From the NCBI GenBank assembly GCA_040385245.1, contig JAZKHT010000008.1:372001-436000 (forward strand): 64,000 nt of DNA, read 5' to 3'. A model generated the notes under the pieces. That model made no database searches. It was not told the DNA's origin and saw only the letters and a program-made list of their open reading frames with translations. A program made the translations under genes and the position numbers. Positions 62,244 through 64,000 of this stretch are shown in pieces. The DNA is from JAZKHT01 sp040385245 (GTDB taxonomy: Bacteria > Pseudomonadota > Alphaproteobacteria > Rhodobacterales > Rhodobacteraceae). Positions within the stretch are counted from its first letter, which is position 1; every line of letters begins with the position of its first letter.

Positions 62244-63803
62244 TCAGATGAACGCGTCGGGCATGCTGGCCTTTTTGCGCGCGACATAGTCATCCAGCGC
62301 CTCGCGCACGCCTTCGTCCAAGGCGGGCTGCTGATAATCGCCCAACTGCTTTTTCACCCGCTCTGCCGCCAGCGTTTCGGTGTCGCGCGCGCCTTCTTCG
62401 GCCCATGTCTCGAACGGTTTGTAATCCAGCAGGTCCGACCGCCAGAAGGCCGACTTGAAATTGGCCTGCGTGTGTTCGCACCCAAGGTAATGCCCGCCAG
62501 GACCAACCTCGCGGATGGCATTCATGCCCTGGCCGTTTTCATCCATGATGATGCCTTGGGCCAGATGGTGCAGGGTGCCAAGCTGGTCGGCATCCATCAC
62601 GAACTTTTCATAGGATGACACCAGCCCCCCCTCCAGCCAGCCACAGGCGTGCAGCATGAAGTTGACACCCGCCAGCAGCGCCATGTTCAGGCTGTTGGCG
62701 GTTTCATAGGCGGCCTGCGCGTCGGGCAGTTTCGATCCGCAGAACGCGCCGCCGCTGCGATAGGGCAGGCCCATGCGCCGGGCCAGTTGCCCCGCGCCAT
62801 AGGTGATGTGGGCCGCTTCGGGCGTGCCAAAGGTGGGCGCGCCGCTGTTCATGTCGATCGACGTCACGAACGCACCAAAGATCACCGGCGCACCGGGGCG
62901 GATCAACTGGCTGTAGGCGACACCGGCCAGCACCTCGGCCAGCACCTGCGTCAGGGTTCCCGCCACCGTCACCGGGGCCATGGCGCCGCCGACGATGAAG
63001 GGGCTGATGATGCAGGCCTGATTTGCGCGAGCATAAACCTCCAGCGCGCCCATCATGATCGAATCGAATGTCAGCGGGCTGTTGATGTTGATCAGACTGG
63101 TCATCACCGTGTTCTGGTCAACAAAGGCGTCGCCGAACAGGATCTTGGACATCGCCACCGAATCCTCGGCCCGGACGGGTTCGGTCACCGATCCCATATA
63201 GGGCTTGTCCGACAGCGTCATATGGGCGTGCAGCATATCAAGGTGGCGCTTGTTCACCGGCACATCGGTCGGCTCGCACACCGTGCCGCCCGAATGGTGC
63301 AGCCATTTCGACATATAGCCCAGCTTCACGAAGTTCTGGAAATCGTGGATCGTCGCATAGCGCCGCCCGCCGGCCTGATCGCGCACGAAGGGCGGGCCAT
63401 AGACCGGGGCCAACACCAGATTGCGGCCGCCGACATCGACGTTGCGCGCCGGATTGCGGGCGTATTGGGTAAAGCTGCCGGGTGCTGTCGCGCACAGTTT
63501 CCGCGCCAGACCACGGGGAATGCGGACGCGTTCGCCCACCACATCGGCCCCGGCCTCTTTCCACAGGGCCAAAGCGGCGGGGTTGTCGACAAAGTTCACG
63601 CCGACCTCTTCCAGAACGGTATCGGCGTTCCATTCGATGATCTGCAACGCCTCGTCGTTCAGGATCTCGAAGTTCGGGATGTTGCGGGTGATGAATTTCG
63701 CCGTGTCCAGGCTGACGGCTGTGCGTTCTGCGCGACGTGCCGAACCGCCACCGCCCCGCGCCCGCCGACCCGCGCCTTCGGCTGCTACATCCATCTCGCC
63801 CAT
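62244..63803 (-). CDS. MttB-family (trimethylamine methyltransferase superfamily) protein without pyrrolysine
   Basis: A protein of about 519 residues of the MttB superfamily. The core is recognisable in FITRNIPNFEILNDEALQII, TVLEEVGVNFVDNPAAL, the corrinoid-methyltransferase-like INSPLTFDSIMMGALEVYA and NFMLHACGWLEGGL. There is no in-frame amber codon, so it is the non-pyrrolysine type, of which MtgB (glycine betaine) is the best known. It should demethylate a quaternary amine with transfer to a corrinoid protein. No corrinoid protein or second methyltransferase gene is visible before the window ends. I prefer ATG 63803 (GGGGA eight bases upstream); ATG 63818 is also possible. The N-terminus is Arg/Gly-rich. 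Confidence 0.9.
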   Translation of the reverse strand: MGEMDVAAEGAGRRARGGGGSARRAERTAVSLDTAKFITRNIPNFEILNDEALQIIEWNADTVLEEVGVNFVDNPAALALWKEAGADVVGERVRIPRGLARKLCATAPGSFTQYARNPARNVDVGGRNLVLAPVYGPPFVRDQAGGRRYATIHDFQNFVKLGYMSKWLHHSGGTVCEPTDVPVNKRHLDMLHAHMTLSDKPYMGSVTEPVRAEDSVAMSKILFGDAFVDQNTVMTSLININSPLTFDSIMMGALEVYARANQACIISPFIVGGAMAPVTVAGTLTQVLAEVLAGVAYSQLIRPGAPVIFGAFVTSIDMNSGAPTFGTPEAAHITYGAGQLARRMGLPYRSGGAFCGSKLPDAQAAYETANSLNMALLAGVNFMLHACGWLEGGLVSSYEKFVMDADQLGTLHHLAQGIIMDENGQGMNAIREVGPGGHYLGCEHTQANFKSAFWRSDLLDYKPFETWAEEGARDTETLAAERVKKQLGDYQQPALDEGVREALDDYVARKKASMPDAFI

Positions 63804-64000
63804 CGTGAAATTCCCCATGATCTCGCGGCACCGTTGGCGCCGCAGGTTTTGCCCCCTTATGCCGTGAAGCGCGCGCCCGACCGGGGGCGAAACCGCCGCT
63901 TGATCTCCAAAAGCGACATCGCGACACGGCGGAAACGACTTCGCCCCTTTAACCCCGGCTCAAGTATCTTGGGGGTGCCGCCCGCTTGCGCGGGCACAGG

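Noticed and set aside
62244..63818. Pyrrolysine (amber) codon in the MttB homologue
   Set aside because: I read the frame through from start to stop and found no internal TAG; it is a non-Pyl homologue.
63819..64000. Gene at the right edge
   Set aside because: Only an extension of a minus-strand frame opposite or beyond the methyltransferase start; no motif, no start signal. It probably holds the promoter region and a repeat-like hairpin.

Overview
This GC-rich window (about 60-65 percent by eye) reads as the chromosome of an alphaproteobacterium of the family Rhodobacteraceae, most likely the roseobacter group. The evidence is gene order and gene type: dusB(nifR3)-ntrB-ntrC-ntrY-ntrX-trkA-trkH-hfq-hflX, a fused ispDF, an NtrC without the sigma54-contact loop, a HemB without the cysteine metal ligands, DUF6456/DUF6477 proteins, and a pyrrolysine-free MttB-family methyltransferase. 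The window is mostly core genome. I see no phage, transposase, CRISPR array or complete genomic island.

Layout. 1-7651 is an iron-sulfur (SUF) operon on the plus strand: a 5'-truncated cysteine desulfurase, sufB, a YbjQ-like protein, a membrane protein, sufC, sufD, two YIP1-like membrane proteins and sufS. A tRNA-Arg(CCG) follows at 7709-7785. Next come a small coiled-coil protein and, convergent with it, a 964-residue protein with an apparently active Ser/Thr kinase domain inside long helical flanks (8362-11256). 11474-14137 holds a decayed GMC oxidoreductase and an intact GMC oxidoreductase. 14214-18690 holds a cold-shock protein, a LacI-type regulator, rpe, a DAO-type oxidoreductase and a LuxR-type regulator with altered ligand-pocket residues. 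18995-20709 is rpsB-tsf (minus).

20880-24535 holds a homocysteine methyltransferase-like gene, psuK-psuG (pseudouridine breakdown) and a DUF502 protein. 24536-30715 holds 3-hydroxybutyrate dehydrogenase, an orphan peptide-binding protein, an entericidin-like lipoprotein, a DUF326 Cys-rich protein, an XRE-cupin regulator, a DsbA/FrnE-like protein and a Bcr/CflA exporter. 30712-36497 carries mfd, a membrane protein, hemB and a YSC84-type lipoprotein. 36550-42161 carries a beta-hydroxyacid dehydrogenase, a penicillin-acylase-type hydrolase, and a coupled hydratase/CoA-transferase pair resembling Meh/Mct of the 3-hydroxypropionate bicycle.

42190-54134 (minus) is the nitrogen-sensing and potassium block with hfq and hflX. 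54324-57703 holds ispDF-pgpA-cinA, a COQ10/RatA-like START protein, hpt and a small coupled membrane protein. 57778-63803 holds a diheme cytochrome c, lipA, aqpZ, the DUF6456/DUF6477 pair and the MttB-family methyltransferase.

Best leads for something undescribed are the helical-flanked kinase beside tRNA-Arg, the Meh/Mct pair outside a visible bicycle cluster, a candidate minus-strand small RNA ending at about 25389, an inverted repeat covering the lipA ribosome binding site, a strong dyad between the LacI regulator and rpe, the LuxR solo, and a possible non-canonical start for hflX. All functional statements are by reading motifs and from family knowledge; no database search was run.
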